A stretch of 64,000 nucleotides of DNA, taken from positions 2,790,001 to 2,854,000 of the forward strand of contig OX328103.1 of the NCBI GenBank assembly GCA_946811185.2, given 5' to 3'. The notes under the pieces are model-generated. The model worked only from the letters and a program-made list of their open reading frames with translations, was not told the origin of the DNA and made no database searches. Shown here in pieces: positions 1-11,695 of the stretch. Numbering within the stretch: position 1 is the stretch's first letter; every line of letters starts with the position of its first letter. This stretch comes from Hippopus hippopus. Lineage: Eukaryota > Mollusca > Bivalvia > Cardiida > Cardiidae. The translations under genes and the position numbers were made by a program.

Positions 1-41
1 GATCCATCATTTGAGTCACATTTAATTTGTGATCTGCAAAA

Positions 42-270
42 TTAACTCTTAACCACACAATCCCGACTTTTAACGACCCTGACAAAGAAGCCTTTTGAAA
101 ACGTTGTAGGAAATGGAGAAAATGCTGGTAACCAGCATTTTCTCCATTTCCCACAATGTTTTCTTCCCTTCCTAAAACATATTTCAATTTTTTAGTCACA
201 TTTATTTTGTTGTCTGCAAATGCTCTCAATTTGGACCAGTCTAAAATTTTGTCGTTTGGCAAAGAGTTAA
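42..270 (+). mobile_element. Family P MITE, nested in another P copy
   Basis: Complete, with TTAA at 42-45 and 267-270. The flanks 1-41 and 271-316 are the two halves of a second P right arm (GATCTGCAAA | TGCTTTCATT), so the empty site contained a single TTAA. Confidence 0.9.
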
Positions 271-426
271 TGCTTTCATTTTGGAGGAGTCCAAAGCTAT
301 GTTGTTTCATATAGGGTCAATCTAGAACAAATGAATGAGACATTTTTTCTGTCTGTAAAATAAAGATTCAGAGATATTTCAGTTTGTGTCTGTTAAAAAC
401 AGGAAAGAGATATTGCATTTTTAGTC

Positions 427-722
427 TGTAAAACAAAAGCACCACATGCAGGTGCCGAGGCTCGACTGCAGATGCTTGATTTTCATAAAAAATTTTAAGT
501 TGAAAAAGGGACGTAACTGTCAACAATACTTTGATGGTTACCTACCCTTGTTGTATGGGTTTCCCTTTTGATAGTTAAAAACCTGTCCAAGTTTGAAGTA
601 TACGTCTTCAATAATAGCAGAGATATTATAAAATGTCAAAGAATTTTTACCACAACAACGCAGACGTAGCCAGGGCTACAGCAATAACTCAAAGCTTTCT
701 TCGAAAAAAAGCTGAGTTAAAA
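427..722 (+). repeat. Family H repeat copy 1
   Basis: ~295 bp element starting AAAAGCACCACATGCAGGTG and ending AAAGCTGAGTTAAAAA, with internal CTTTTGATAGTTAA and CCAAGTTTGAAGTA. Homologous to 18733-19032, 36985-38398 (interrupted) and 46773-47048. A-rich 3' end, no ORF. Confidence 0.75.
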
Positions 723-949
723 ATAGATAGAGACAAGACAAATTTATGATGCATAGCATCATAGAAGCCACAATCGTTTGGTGGACAATTTCAGAAATAT
801 TGACTCTCTTGAGAAATTGTGATTACATTTTTAGTATCTGTTTTTACCCCCACCCCCCACCAACGGAAAATCATTACAAATGATACTAAAATGCAAGGAA
901 GAAAGAAAAAGAAAATAATATGTACATGTATTCTAATTCTAATTCTTAA

Positions 950-1559
950 AAAACTAGAGGCGCTTGAGCGCCTGTATCGCTCCACAGGCCTGATATTTCT
1001 ATAATGGCGAAAGGAAGTTTTTAACAATTATCATTCAATCCTGCATTTTAGCTCACTGAAGAAACAATTTGGTAGACAACCACCATAGGAACTTACCTGC
1101 AAAACAACAATGAAATCCAATGAATAGTTTTAGAGAAGAAATTTTTCAAAGATTTTACTTTATACCATAAAAGGAAAATGAGTCTCCCATAAAAGCCATG
1201 TTTTTTGACAGATCTTTTTTTTTTTAAGGAATTCTGTAAACCTGTATCTAAGGAACATTCCTGCAAAATAATAATGCTATCCAAATAGCGGTTTGGGAGG
1301 AGAAGATTTTTAAAGGTTTTTTACTTTGGTTGCCATGGCAACCAGAATTCTTCATGGAACACAATTACTTGAAGGAATTTGAAAGAGGACCACCAAAGGA
1401 ACATTCCTGTGAAATTTGGTAAAAATCCAGTCAATAGTTTCTGAGGAGAAGTTTTTTAAAGAAAAAGTTTACGGACGCACGCACGGACGAACGGACGGAC
1501 GCACGACGGACACAACGCCATGACAATAGCTCGCTGGCCTTCGGCCAGTGGAGCTAAAA
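950..1559 (+). repeat. Family F element copy 1
   Basis: Starts GAGGCGCTTGAGCGCCTGTA then TCGCTCCACAGGCC and ends in a (GGACGGAC) tract plus CCTTCGGCCAGTGGAGCTAA. The ends are partly inverted (CTCCACWGG / CCAGTGGAG). It contains GTTGCCATGGCAACCAG. Confidence 0.7.
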
Positions 1560-3245
1560 AAGTTCAGAGAGGAATCTTAAATAATCTTGTTATTATATTC
1601 AAAAAAGAAACCGAAAAAGCATCGGAATTTTTAAGTTTCTACTCGAAATTTGAAAATGGAGAAATTGCGCATTCAAATACACCATTTTCCATTTATCAAA
1701 TGATTTTAGAAAGGAAACTTCTGTAGCAGCATCAAAGGCAATACTACGGAATTATTTAAGTTACCAATTATTCAAAGTGATATTAAGATTGTTTTTCACA
1801 TATAATGTTTACACGTATTTACAATTTTTATCAGTGATCTCTTCTTTGTGTTTCATTTTTCAAAAAAAAAAAACCTTAATTTTTTCTAATAGATGATCTT
1901 CTTGCTTGTCAAAAAGTATCTTAGCATGCTTGTAACACAGTGAATCTTTACGTTTCTACTGTAGAAACAAAAAAAATTTGCATGGCATCTCCAAAATTAT
2001 TCTGATCATAGTCTGTACAGTTGGCACAAACCACGTTACTATACATATTTCATTTATTAAACAGTAGTTTGAACCATTTTTTGAATGGGCCTTGTACAAA
2101 CCTAGTGTAAAACTTCTAATATAAATTTCAAGAGCTATTCTAAACCTTTGACCAGCAGCGACGTAAAAAGTTGTATATTCACAATAATAGGTTTTGTAAT
2201 AACTTTAACCCTTCGACTACATAACAAAAAAAATACACTGAATAACGAAAACAAACAAGATTTTTTATGTTTTATGTTTACGAAATATCTTATAGAATAT
2301 TAAAAAAATATTACACGGGCTATGTGCTGTCTGATCTTCATCTATTTCCGTCATTTTCGAGCAGCTTCAACCCTTAGAGCACCAGGCACCACCATGATAA
2401 TTACTGTAGTCAATGTACATCACGATCCATACGTCATGTTTCAAGGGTTTTGTAGATCAGGACCATACCGTACAGCACGTACAGTCTGATCATAACAGCT
2501 TATAGTAAATATAGTATAGTATACATGTATATAGTAAATGCTAAATTTTACAGGTCTCACAAGGTAGATGTTCCGTGTAACAAAGATGCATTCGGTTAAA
2601 GTGTCAACGAAGGGAAGAAAAAGGGTTATCTTTCCGCAAGTATTCTATAAATAGCTGACATAGACGCCTCTTGTGTAGGGAGGTAACCAGTCTATACCTT
2701 GATCAAAGGTTAACCGCCGTTTTGTTCTTTACAGATAAAAATTTGGACGAAAAACTTGTACATAAATTTGCTTCTGATTATCATATTCTAAGATGCTCTC
2801 TATTTCATAATCATCATTATTTTGTTTTGTAAAAAATTAGACAAATGTGAAAACCATTGAGAGGTGGGAAAGCTTATGATAAACGGAAAGCATAACAACT
2901 TCGTTTGGGAAAATAGAAGGAATCCTATATGTTTGAAAACTTCGGGGGACTATCCAATTAAAGGATGTTTATCTTTCTGTATTTTTTATTGTTATTTGGG
3001 AATGAACTATATATTGCAAGAAAACCAGGCTTGAATTTCATGTAGGTCTGTTTGAATATTTAAGAAAGAGTCATGTGAAGTAATTCCGTCACAACAACAC
3101 AACATTATTAGAAATTTTACAAAAATAATGACCAATCGAATAATTACTGATCATCTACATGGTAAATAGTTTAGGTACATTCCTACTGGAAGCCGCTTTC
3201 AAGCGGCTTCCAATTAATTCCAACTGAATAATGTAATGGAGCAGT
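1560..3245. other. Intron 8 sequence, no recognised feature
   Basis: AT-rich. A 68-codon plus-strand frame crosses the 5' border but begins inside family F, so I do not call it. A small palindrome AAGCCGCTTTCAAGCGGCTT lies at about 3190-3209. Confidence 0.5.
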
Positions 3246-3648
3246 TTAACCCGTTGCCACACAATCCAGAGTTTCAACAACCCTTGGAGATCAGACTTTT
3301 GAAAGCATTATGGAGAAAAGAGAAAATCTTTTCCCCAAATTCCTTGAGCCACGTTTAATTTATAGTCTGCAAATGCTTTCAATTTGAACCAGTCTAAAAT
3401 ATTGAAGTCTGGTAAAGACTTAACTCTTTACCAAACGACAAATTTTTGGACTGGACCAAATTCAAAACATCTGCAGACAACAAATTAAATCTTGGTAATA
3501 TGATGATTTCTGACTTTGATATGGTAGAAAATATTGTGGGAAAAGGAGAAAATGCTGGTTACCAGCATTTTCTCCTTTTCCCACAGTGTTTTCTATAGGC
3601 TTCTTTCTCAGGGTCGTTCAAAGTCGGGATTGTGTGGTAAAGAGTTAA
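3246..3648. mobile_element. Two family P copies sharing one TTAA
   Basis: Copy 3246-3423 (+, central palindrome eroded) and copy 3420-3648 (-, palindrome intact) share TTAA 3420-3423. Confidence 0.85.
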
Positions 3649-4495
3649 AGAAAGAGGGTGTCAACAGAAACAAGAGTCTGACTGGTAACAGAGTAGAATT
3701 GCCAAAAAAAGAAATTTACCCTGAGAGCGCCAACAAGAAAAAGTTAACACGTACAGCACTCAATAAACCTAGAATACATTTCAGTATAGACATAAAATAA
3801 GGCCCAAATGACAGCAATTTCAAGATTGCTCTATTTTATTGGCTAGAAAATTTGCCAATGTAGCCAAAGTTACAGCTTCACAACCACATTATGTCTGATC
3901 TTGATCTAAAATGTACGACAACACAATTCAGTGAGCACTCCATTATGTTCCAATGGATATCTCTGTAAGTGCCAAATATATATAATCTGAATCTCTTTTG
4001 CCAGCTGTAAATGCAATCTACTAAACTAAATAAGATTTTAATTAGATTATTATTTCAATATGTTTCAGACTGCATGTGTTGTGCAGTCTGATCTTAATCT
4101 ACTGTATATGTGGATATATGCTCGCGTCGAAAAATTTGCAAATTACCTGTTATGGATATTTTGCATACGTAAATGTTTGCAAATTCAAGACACTTGTTAT
4201 TTGTTGGTCAACTTGTTACCACAAGTTGACCAACAAATAACAAGTGTCTTGAAACATGCTAACAGAAAAATTTGTGAATTTTTCAAATTCACAAAATCGC
4301 AAAAATTTCCAAATCGCAAAAACTTCCACTTATACAGTTTGCAATCAACAAAAGTCCCTGTTTTTCCCAAACTGGGTAGAAAGGGTTAACAAAGGCCCAG
4401 AATGGTGTCTCTAGAGAAATCAACATCTTGCTGTAGACCTATCCTAATGAAGCCTGAGCACCATGCAACCTGTTACATACAGTCCATAGTAAGTG
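3649..4495. other. Intron 8: family E fragments and a long hairpin
   Basis: Family E-like fragments at ~3885-3910 and ~4065-4110 (GTGCAGTCTGATCTTAATCT) and the hairpin listed separately. Nothing else recognised. Confidence 0.4.
4186..4251. repeat. Perfect 31-bp inverted repeat with 4-nt loop
   Basis: The arms begin CAAGACACTTGTTATTTGTT and their complement ends AACAAGTGTCTTG; the loop is TACC. All 31 bases pair. Confidence 0.9.
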
Positions 4496-4590
4496 ACTTG
4501 ACCCTTTATCAATCAATCACTAGTTTTAACAACTCTAAGACAGTAGTTTTTTAAAACATTATGGAAAAATGAGAAAATGTGAAGACGCTA
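4496..4590 (+). mobile_element. Family P fragment (left arm)
   Basis: Degenerate left end, from TTGACCCTTTATCAATCAAT to GAGAAAATG. A right-arm relic in minus sense occurs at ~4850-4900. Confidence 0.5.
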
Positions 4591-5187
4591 AAACATATGT
4601 TATTTCACATTCCACTTTGTTGAGATACTCTGGTACAAACCACAGCAATACTTGTGTCTGTTTTTCTTGACTGAAGATCTAAGTTTTGATCATTTCATGA
4701 TCAAAGAGGAAACTGATATTTTCTTCCCATGACAATCTTCTAAGATAAGTGTTGCATAATAAAACTAACAGATACTCAAACCTTAAGGTGTCTAAAACAG
4801 AAAATTGACTTATTTTAGGTAGCAGCAAAAAGCTTAATTCTTAAATTGATGACAATTTTTGACTAGTCCAAACTGATGCATTTGCAGACAAGATTATTAG
4901 TTGTCTAGTCAGGTGGCAGGGCACTTGGAAACTGGCTTACAGCTGTGGCAAATCATGTCGCCCCGAGCCAAAGGCCTCTAAATGATTGATTTTTCCATAT
5001 GCTTATCATCGCCACTGGTTGCCAATATGGGTGATGCCCCCTGAAGACTGATAAGTTTTATTACGAGGCATAGTGCAAGATAAAAGACAAAACCAATCCT
5101 AAGTTACACCTGCTCAGTGTATAGCACCATCACACGGGACCTCAGTTTAATACCTCATCTGCAAGACTATTAATACATGTATTTTTA

Positions 5188-5290
5188 GATGGCCAGCCGT
5201 AGGGCTCCAACCCACACGCTCAAATGACCCTCGACCTGCTGTTTACAAGTCCTACGCTCTACTACTTGAGCTATACGGGCTGGTCCAAAC
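5188..5290 (-). mobile_element. tRNA-derived SINE head
   Basis: On the minus strand, A-box-like TAGCTCAAGTAGTAGAG and B-box-like GGGTTGGAGCCC are spaced as in a tRNA promoter. No tRNA fold closes cleanly and the body is missing, so this is a SINE relic. Confidence 0.5.
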
Positions 5291-5316
5291 GCCTGTGCAC
5301 AGAACACCACTTTTTT

Positions 5317-5543
5317 TACTCTTTACCAAATGACAAAATTTTAGACCAATCCAAATTCAAAGCATTTGTAGACAACAAAATATATGCGACTCGAAAATTG
5401 AAATTCTTTTTGGGAAAGGTAGAAAATATAATGGGAAAAGGAGAAAATGCTGGTTACCAGCATTTTCTTCTTTTATCCATAATGATTTCATTAGCCCTCT
5501 TACTTAGGGTCATTAAAATTCGAGATGTGCTGTAAAGAGTTCA
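5317..5543 (-). mobile_element. Family P MITE
   Basis: Complete, minus orientation. The right-hand TTAA has decayed to TTCA. Confidence 0.8.
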
Positions 5544-5839
5544 AGCCACAAACTCCTTTTGCCGCATACATCACAAAAAAACATAACAGGAAATAAAAAC
5601 GGGAAAAAAGGCAAGAGTACAAAAGAAAAAATTAAAAGCCTTTTCCAGCAAATTCCTATAGATCCTTTTTTTACTGCAGAAGAAAAACGTGCAAATGTCT
5701 TCACACGCATAATTTTCCATTTATGCATTATCAAAATACATGCAAATCACCAAAAAAAATCGTCGAAAACAGATCTATTTTGGATGGAACCATGCGGCAG
5801 AAAAACAGCCTTATGCAGATTATTGAACTTTTTTATGCC

Positions 5840-7192
5840 TAACCCTTTATCCTGAGTTTTAACAACCCTTTAGGAAGATGCCTTTTGAAAACATGTGGGA
5901 AAAGAGGAAAATGCTGGTAACCAGCATTTTTTCCTTTTCCCACAATGTTTTGTACCAATTCAAGAGCAAATACTATAACTTAACAACATTTGAATTTTCC
6001 TCTTTAAATTCCTTAAATATGGACGAGTCTAAAATTTTACTGTGTGGTATAGGGTTAACCCTTTACCAAAGAATCCTGAGTTTTAATAACCCTTTAGGAA
6101 GAAGCCTTTTGAAAACACTGTGGGAAAAGAAGAAAATGCTGGTAACCAGCATTTTCTCCTTTTCCCACAATGTTTTCTAAATATTCAAGAACCAAAACTG
6201 TTTGAAAAGCATATTAATTTTCATCTTAAATTTTTTTCAATATTGATGAGTCTAAAATTTTACCCTGTGGTAAAGGGTTAACCCTTTGCCAATCAATCCT
6301 AAGTTTTAAAGACCTTTCGAAGGACACCTTTTGAAAACATTGTGGGAAAAGAAGAAAATGCTGATAACCAGCATTTTGTTCTTTTCCCACAATGTTTTCT
6401 ACTCCTTTATAGCAAATTGCATTATTTCAGTCACTTTTTATTGGTTGTCTGAAAATGCTTTCAATTTGGATTAGATTAAAATTTTGTTGTTTGGTAAAGA
6501 GTTAACACTTTACCACAGAACAAAATTTTATACCAGCCAAAATTGAAATCATTTGCAGGCGTCAAAGAAATGTAGATTAAATAATGAACTTTGTCTTCAT
6601 AAGAAAAAGAAACATTGTGGGAAAAGGGGAAAAAGCTGGTTACCGGAATGCTGGCAGCTTTCTCCACAATGTTTTCAAAATTCCGGTTTGTGTCCAAAAG
6701 GGTTAACTCTTTACGAAACAATGCTGTGTTTTAGCAACCTTTACAAAGAAGCCTTCTGAAAACATTGTGGGAAAAAAAGAAAAATGCTGGTAACCAGCAT
6801 TTTTTCCTTTTCCCACAAAGTTTTGTACCCTTTCAAAAACGACTTTTACCATTTGAGCCAGAATTAGTTTGTCTGCAAACGCTTCCAATTCAGAAAGTTC
6901 CAAAATATTGTCGTTTAACTCTTTATCAAGTGTCAAAATTTAGGACTCTACTAAGTTGAAAGCATTTGCAGAAAACAAATTAAATGTGCTGCAAATGATT
7001 TTTCAGTCGTTTATAGTGCAAAAAACATTGTGAGAAAAGGAGGAAATGCTGGTAACCAGCATTTTCTTCATTTCCCAATCTTTTCTACTCTATTTTAGAC
7101 TGGTTCCATCATTTTAGCAACCTTTAATTTGTCGTCTATAAATGGTTTGAATTGGGACAAGTCTTAAATTGTATCATTCTGTAAAATGTGAG
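5840..7192. mobile_element. Chain of six family P MITEs
   Basis: Copies at 5840-6058 (+), 6055-6281 (+), 6278-6505 (+), 6502-6706 (-), 6703-6918 (+, end truncated) and 6915-7192. Each junction is a single shared TTAA. The last copy has a right arm on both sides of the palindrome. Confidence 0.9.
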
Positions 7193-7400
7193 GACAATTT
7201 TGTACCAGGAGAGTTCTTAGGTACCATTCAATGATACAAATTGTTCAGGTACAAAATCATTGTCCTGTTTCCTTTAGAGAGAGGAATGAAACCTCCTTCA
7301 ACTGACTTTTATCAACAGTTAGAGCTTTGGAAGAGCCATGATTTGAACTCAAACTCTCTGGATTACAGGCTTTGTGTTGTACTTTTGCTTATGCTTGTCA

Positions 7401-7679
7401 TAAAAAAATGAGCTGCATCCTGGCAAAAGGGGGTTTAATACATCTCTGTGATGCAATGTACCAGGCAAGTCATCACATAATAATGGATCCATAAAATCTA
7501 TTTTGTCCAACAATTGACTGGATCTGGAGGTAGAATTGTCCTTTGCTATGCAGAAAATTTATGAATATCAAAAAGTTTCGACCCATGTCAGCCTGCGTTA
7601 TTTGCGCAGGCTGACATGGGTTGATACTTTTTTGCAGATGCATTTAGCCCCTTTTTCACAGAGCATGACTTAAATATCC
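7401..7679. mobile_element. Family D hairpin element
   Basis: Ends read GGCAAAAGGGGGTTTAATAC and CATTTAGCCCCTTTTTCACA. Internal palindrome: CCATGTCAGCCTGCG / CGCAGGCTGACATGG. It stops ~20 bp from the LRRCC1 exon 8 donor. Confidence 0.8.
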
Positions 7680-7700
7680 TCAAATATACTTAATTTTTAC

Positions 7701-7827
7701 CTGGATTTGGCTTCTTTTCTTGCTCGAGATGCAGCTGTGCTTTTCCTGTAACTTGGCAGTTTCGATCTGCCATGTTTCTTCCTATCAAGCTTTGATGGCT
7801 CCGAATTACTCCCATCATTGTCTACAT
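7701..7827 (-). CDS. LRRCC1: LRRCC1 exon 8 (basic segment), isolated by a 36.7-kb intron
   Basis: 127 bp; the acceptor is TTTATTTTCAG|ATGTAG and the donor CCAAATCCAG|GTAAAA. Incoming phase 1 from exon 7 completes codon 341 as Asp, which is the only phase that keeps the exon open. It encodes residues 341-382: DVDNDGSNSEPSKLDRKKHG then RSKLPSYRKSTAASR and ARKEAKS; phase 2 out. The RKxxxRSKLP sequence resembles the NRKVPRRSKIP region of vertebrate LRRCC1 (family knowledge). No other exon was found between it and exon 7. Downstream exons are not visible in 1-7700. Confidence 0.7.
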
Positions 7828-7980
7828 CTGAAAATAAATCGGAAATAATTTACATCTCAATTACACTCTATCACAGGAAATTGTTCTCCTCTTTTTTACA
7901 GCTTTGCAGATTATGAACTCTGTCCATAGCCATTTTTTCCCTTCTCAATACTTCAAATACCATTCTACAAAACAGACAGA

Positions 7981-8216
7981 CCTAACTCTTTACCAGACAA
8001 CAATATTGTAGACATGTCCAAATTGAAAGCATTTGCAGACGACAAATTAGCTCTTTATCAAATAGCAAAATCTGAGAATTTGTCCATACTGAAAATATTT
8101 GCAAAACGACAAAATCAGTCAAGTTGGTAACCAGCATTTTCTCCTTTTCCCACAATGTTTTCAAAAGCTTTCTTCTTCAAGGTTGTTAAAATACCACATT
8201 GTTTGGTAAAGGATTA
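7981..8216 (-). mobile_element. Family P MITE with duplicated right end
   Basis: Two right-end starts (TAACTCTTTACCAGACAAC and TAGCTCTTTATCAAATAGC) lie in tandem before one half palindrome. Confidence 0.7.
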
Positions 8217-8281
8217 CATATGGCTCAAAATATGGAGTATGTTTCAAATAGGATAGGAAAAATTATTTCAATGGAACAGTA

Positions 8282-8995
8282 GGAAACATTGTCGGAAAAG
8301 GAGAAAATGCTGGTAAACAGTATTTTCTCCTTTTCCAACTGTTTTCCACAGCCCTCTTTCTCAGGTTCATTAAAACTCAGGATTGTGTGTTAATGGGTTA
8401 AAACTTTACCACACGATACCGAGTTTTAACGACTGACAAAGTCTATGAAAACATTGAGGAACAGGAAGAAAATGCTGATAACTGGCATTTTCTCCTTTTC
8501 CCACAATGTTTTCTACTGTTTGATAGAAAGTTCCATCATTAAGGGCATATAGCATCTTATCATCTGCAAATGCTTTCAATTTGATCTAGTCCACAATTTT
8601 GTCCGTTGATAAAGAGTTTACTCTTGACAAGAAGACAAATATTTAGACTAGTTCAAATAACGAGTCAACCCATTTCCACATCTGTGCCTACAAAGTTATA
8701 TCCTTAGAGAAGTAAGTTTTTTAGAAAACATTGAGGGAAAAGGAGATTGTGCATATTAAAAAACACTTACCATTTTGTCCAAAAATATTTTGGTATCTTA
8801 TTACATTATAACCCTAAGATGAAAATTGTTTATTACATAGTGGAAAATTGAACAAATGTCTGTAACAAGCATTTTTTTCCTTTTCCCATGATGTTTTCTG
8901 CCCTTAAAAAGACAATGAGTGACAATGACCTTGTCATCTGAAAATGCTTTAGATGTAGACAAGTGTAAAATTTTTTCATCTGGTAAAAAGTTACA
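8282..8995. mobile_element. Cluster of degraded family P copies
   Basis: 8282-8401 (-, partial), 8398-8622 (+), ~8621-8755 (partial) and 8850-8995 (+, right half). All recognisable by palindrome halves and end motifs. Confidence 0.65.
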
Positions 8996-9032
8996 GAATT
9001 TACTCTTCTTTGCTTGAGCTGACTCTTCTTTA

Positions 9033-9240
9033 GCTCTTTACCAAACAACAAAATTTTGGACTCAACCAAATTGAAAGCATGTGCAGACAACAAAAATATA
9101 AGTAGCTAAAATGATTATTTCTCTCTTAGATAAGATAAAAAACATTGTGGGAAAAGGAGAAAATGCTGGTTACCAGCATTTTCTCCTTTTCCAACAACGT
9201 TTTCAAAAGGTCTGTTCTTCAGTGTCGTTAAAACTCGGGA
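9033..9240 (-). mobile_element. Family P MITE running into a minisatellite
   Basis: The right arm and palindrome are normal; the left end (AAAACTCGGGAT) continues into the tandem repeat at 9228-9327 instead of terminating in TTAA. Confidence 0.75.
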
Positions 9241-9327
9241 TGATGGGATATATCATTGAAAACTCTGGATGATGGGATAAAATTTTTATCACTGAAAACT
9301 CGGGATGCTGGGATATATCATTGACAG
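9228..9327. repeat. ~30-bp tandem repeat seeded by a P left end
   Basis: Three units of AAAACTCGGGATGATGGGAT plus ATATCATTG (29-36 bp). AAAACTCGGGAT is the terminal left-arm sequence of P. Confidence 0.8.
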
Positions 9328-9610
9328 GGAGGAAAACATTGTGAAAACTGTCTCCCATAATGTTCTTCCAAAGCCATCATCTCAGGGTTTAAAGGGGGCT
9401 ATTCTTATTTTTAATTATAGCATTATAGTCAAACTAAACTACACAAATGTTTTATCACTCACTTCAGAAAGGCAAAATATTTCAAACCAACAATCAATAA
9501 GACAGAAAAGTGGATGCTTTTTTTTTCCAAAAGTATTTCTTTAAAGTGTTTTTTAGCTATTAACATCTTTAGGTTTTGTACCAGAAATTTAAAAATGGCT
9601 CATTGGAATG

Positions 9611-10440
9611 CAACACAAGAGGATCATAATGGCCCTGCACTGCTCCACTGCCTCTTGAATAAATCTGTCATGCAGTTAATAAGCAATGACAGAGAAATAA
9701 ATTATAAGAATTCTGTATAGAATATTCAACTCATCCGAGCATAACAATTAACATCAAATTAAATCACTCTCTCTGAACATTTTCTATAAAAAAAAAACCC
9801 ACTAATACCCAACACCAATCAAGAAACAGCAAGTCTGATAATAAAGGGAGGTAAATGGTAACAAACTACAGGTATCTGTATAAGTGATCTTAAGTTATTT
9901 CCCTTGATCATTATACCATAATGACAAGAAAATCATTTTAAAGTTTTCAGTTTATAAGCCTTTGTGAAATGTGTTACCTCCGGGGCTGACTCCAGGGCTA
10001 TCATTTCAACATTCTTGCTACAGGTCTAGTAGATGAAGCTACATGCAAAATTTCGTAGACCTAGACCTTGCAGTTAAGAACCGGAAGTTTTTTTTTTTCA
10101 AATTTTCAGTTTATAAGCCTATGTAAAACTTGTGACACCTCTTACAGGACTAATTTTGACCCTAGGGCTAAATTATCAGAAGATAAAGATTTTCCATATT
10201 TTTCTGTTTCTTTGCAATTTCAACCAGAGTATTAACTGGAATCAGAGTCTTTGAAAAAAAGATCTCAGGATCAAGGCAGGCTCAGGTTTGTGAAGTTTCG
10301 TCAAAATTGGAGGAGTTGTTTCAGAAAAGATATTGAATATATATTTTATGTACAGACATACACATAGACAAAAGGACAGATGCATGACCGACACAGGGCC
10401 AAGACATACGTTGTTGGCCTTAGGCCACTGGAGCTAATAA
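9611..10440 (+). repeat. Family F element copy 2
   Basis: Starts ACAAGAGGATCATAATGGCC and ends TTGGCCTTAGGCCACTGGAG. It contains internal GTTACCTCCGGGGCTGAC modules and GTGAAGTTTCGTCAAAATTG. Confidence 0.75.
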
Positions 10441-10619
10441 TCAGTTACACGCCCACATCATATTTTGATGTCATAAAAATAGAGAGAATTCATGATTGGA
10501 AAACAACCACCAGCAGAACTTGCATCCTTTTCCTGAATGCAACTGCATAGTTTCTTTACAATGGCAAAAACAATACAGTAAATAGCAACATAATTATTGT
10601 CTCTTTTTAATGCACACAG

Positions 10620-11130
10620 GGGCGTTACCTTTTTCGAAAGGGGGGCAATTAATAGAGGTTAAACGACATAGAACTTTCTGCGGACAAAATTAACATCATC
10701 AACTGCGTTTTACTCAGTACCAAGTGCAAAGTGATTGCCATTTGAAAAATCTGCAGTATCAATTCAGAATATTGATCTTACCACCTACCATGATTCATTT
10801 TAACTTTTAATAGCATTCATGATTAAGGTGGGAAATTGGTCTTTGATACTTTTGCTTTCTTAAGTTTTTCAAAGTTAGTTGACAAATTTTGTGTTACCAG
10901 AAGTTTATAACATTATTGGAAGTGTTCCTATATTTTGATAGTCAGGTGTAAATGACATAGATTTGTAAAGCAATTGGGATTATGTCCATGCTATAAGTTT
11001 ATTCCAGCAGTTTTATTTCCACTTTATCGATGGATTGGCTGTCTGGTAAGCCCATTTTTGGTTAGAAAAAAGCTAGGGGAGCCTTAATTAGAGGGGGAGC
11101 AATAATACAAAACATTATGGTATTTATCAG
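10620..11130 (+). repeat. Family K repeat (~500 bp) copy 1
   Basis: Homologous to 20365-20705 and 52020-52515. Landmarks: AAACGACATAGAACTTTC, GTTGACAAATTTTGTGTTAC and GGGGGAGCAATAATA. No ORF and no clear terminal repeats. Confidence 0.75.
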
Positions 11131-11457
11131 AGTATGCCCCTTTAAATGCAGCTTTGGGTTTTTGTACACACTGAAAAATGTAAAAAGACTTGATAAATGC
11201 TTACTAATGTAAAGAAAATAAAGAAAATATTGGATAAATGGCTACATTTTTTGCAATTTCTCTGTCAGAATGTTTCAGCAGACCTTTAAAACTTGCTACT
11301 AAATGTAAGAAAATGGATAAAAGTACTTGAATACTTTAGAAGCTATGTGATGTGCACGCAAACAACGTCTCAGAACTGTTAATGTGCAAGATTTATCAAA
11401 CTGTGTGTGTCTAGTTTTTATTTCATTTTTAACTGGGCTTTTAAACCCTTTATAGAT

Positions 11458-11695
11458 TGACTGAATTGGAGTTTAACGTCGTTTTAACAGCTTAGGTCAT
11501 ATCACGGCAATCAGTGCACCTATGCATGTGTTTCCTGGCTTTCTCACACCAGTACTGACACAACTTTCTTTCTGAGTCACTGACTACCTTTCTCACATGC
11601 ATCAGAGGTGAGAGGCGAAAAATCGCCAGAAAGAAAGTTTGCCTCAACCAGGAATCAAACTCACAACTACCTGACCTGGCTGGGCAAACCCCTTA
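11458..11695 (-). mobile_element. SINE family A
   Basis: Reverse orientation: the tail (ATTGGAGTTTAACGTCGTTT) comes first, the tRNA-like head (GGTAGTTGTGAGTTTGATTC in sense) last. The body contains the conserved AGTCAGTGACTCAG and TGTCAGTACTGGTGTGAGAA. Confidence 0.8.

Noticed and set aside
1520..1726. 68-codon plus frame
   Set aside because: Starts inside the family F 3' end and has no supporting signals.
5513..5734. Hydrophobic 73-codon minus frame as a candidate LRRCC1 exon 9
   Set aside because: No acceptor in phase 2, hydrophobic rather than coiled-coil, and partly inside a P copy.
5840..7192. CRISPR-like regular repeats
   Set aside because: Eukaryotic context; units are 220-230 bp transposons with arms in both orientations, not short direct repeats with unique spacers.
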